From positions 37,406 to 101,405 of the forward strand of contig NZ_JPVQ01000012.1 in NCBI RefSeq assembly GCF_000772965.1: 64,000 bases of DNA, given 5' to 3'. Under the pieces are notes generated by a model that did no database searches, was not told where the DNA came from, and saw only the letters and a program-made list of their open reading frames with translations. Shown piece after piece: positions 63,680-64,000 of this stretch. The stretch is from Ureibacillus massiliensis 4400831 = CIP 108448 = CCUG 49529 (lineage in GTDB: Bacteria; Bacillota; Bacilli; Bacillales_A; Planococcaceae). The position numbers and the translations under genes are program-made. How positions within the stretch are numbered: position 1 is the stretch's first letter; every line of letters begins with the position of its first letter.

Positions 63680-63820
63680 TTATAGTCTTTCAGTTGGTTT
63701 TGGATCAATTACTACTGAAGAATGTGAATCAAGTCCAACACGTAAATAGTGAATGAACATACACATGCTAATCATTAAAACTGTGAAGAATCCAAGTACA
63801 GTTGAAATAAATAAGCCCAC
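63680..63820 (-). CDS. 46-residue single-pass membrane peptide
   Basis: A short gene with a GTG start, AAAGGGG 8 bases upstream, and a terminator right after its stop codon. The peptide is one hydrophobic helix (GLFISTVLGFFTVLMISMCMFIHYL) and a polar tail ending VIDPKPTERL. The hydrophobic stretch would span the membrane once. I do not recognise a family. The ribosome binding site and terminator make it likely to be real. Confidence 0.65.
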   Translation of the reverse strand: MGLFISTVLGFFTVLMISMCMFIHYLRVGLDSHSSVVIDPKPTERL

Positions 63821-63929
63821 TGTTCAAACCCCTTTCTAATAAGCAAGTAGTCTATGAACAGTATACTATAAATTTCTTTGAAAAAGATAGGTAAATCAGA
63901 AAAAACTCTTTCCAATATTCAGCATGGGA

Positions 63930-63988
63930 GAATAGGAATGGACAAAATTAAGGTACTGTCAATATTTTTGTGTAAATGACTTTTCAAC
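63930..63988. other. possible IS end or repeat fragment at the window edge
   Basis: GGTACTGTCAATATTTTTGT at 63952-63971 recalls the ends of IS256-like elements (TTGACA and TGTGTAAA are part of such ends). No transposase is within the window. The match is from memory and weak. Confidence 0.2.
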
Positions 63989-64000
63989 TTCTCAAGGTAG

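Overview
The window looks like the chromosome of a low-GC, Gram-positive, endospore-forming bacterium of the Bacillales, most likely the Lysinibacillus/Ureibacillus/Solibacillus branch of the Planococcaceae. The evidence is a set of sporulation genes (cotJA-cotJB-cotJC, prkA, yhbH, spoVR, a KatX-type catalase, a gamma-type SASP with 108-bp repeats), AGGAGG ribosome binding sites, frequent TTG/GTG starts and many factor-independent terminators. A D-aspartate ligase/aspartate racemase pair also fits a wall with L-Lys-D-Asp (A4alpha) bridges, which is typical of this group. The genus call is inference. I found no rRNA, tRNA, CRISPR array or prophage.

Layout. 1-12.8 kb: mostly single-gene units: a membrane-anchored Mrr-like protein, a CYP152 fatty-acid peroxygenase P450 followed by the oligoribonuclease NrnB, a flavin monooxygenase, a GT2 glycosyltransferase, a ketopantoate-reductase relative, a DUF4097 protein, and a 789-residue protein with a prenyl-diphosphate synthase fused behind a second DDxxD-containing domain. 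12.9-31 kb: a sporulation and stress block (cotJ operon, prkA, yhbH-spoVR, SDR dehydrogenase, catalase, RNase J paralogue). A minus-strand sulfur-scavenging operon related to the B. subtilis ytm/ytn genes lies between prkA and yhbH: two flavin monooxygenases, glutaredoxin, binding protein, two permeases and an FMN reductase, but no ABC ATPase. An HTH-only LysR protein sits at its head. 31-40 kb: a YunC gene whose ribosome binding site is in a hairpin; a PhnD-like binding lipoprotein next to a membrane Cache-HAMP-GGDEF-EAL protein; DegV and YitT proteins; an MBL hydrolase-TetR operon with a clear operator; an EamA transporter.

40-44 kb: two tandem zinc-ribbon/TM/trypsin-like proteases, the upstream one split by a 4-bp duplication. 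44-50 kb: SASP, a Cys/Met PLP enzyme, a single-domain flavoprotein, an arginase-fold protein, and an intact IS1182-family element inserted inside an interspersed repeat. A second copy of that repeat lies at 62.7 kb. 50-64 kb: D-Asp ligase/racemase, a DECD-box helicase overlapping the ampS leader, sbcD-sbcC, mapB, a PPK2 kinase, a GNAT acetyltransferase, a beta-carbonic anhydrase and a 46-residue membrane peptide gene.

The points most worth following are the fused isoprenoid-synthase protein, the binding-protein/c-di-GMP pair, the frameshifted tandem protease, the HTH-only LysR with its operon, and the hairpin that hides the yunC ribosome binding site. All functional calls are from reading sequence by eye; no database search was run.
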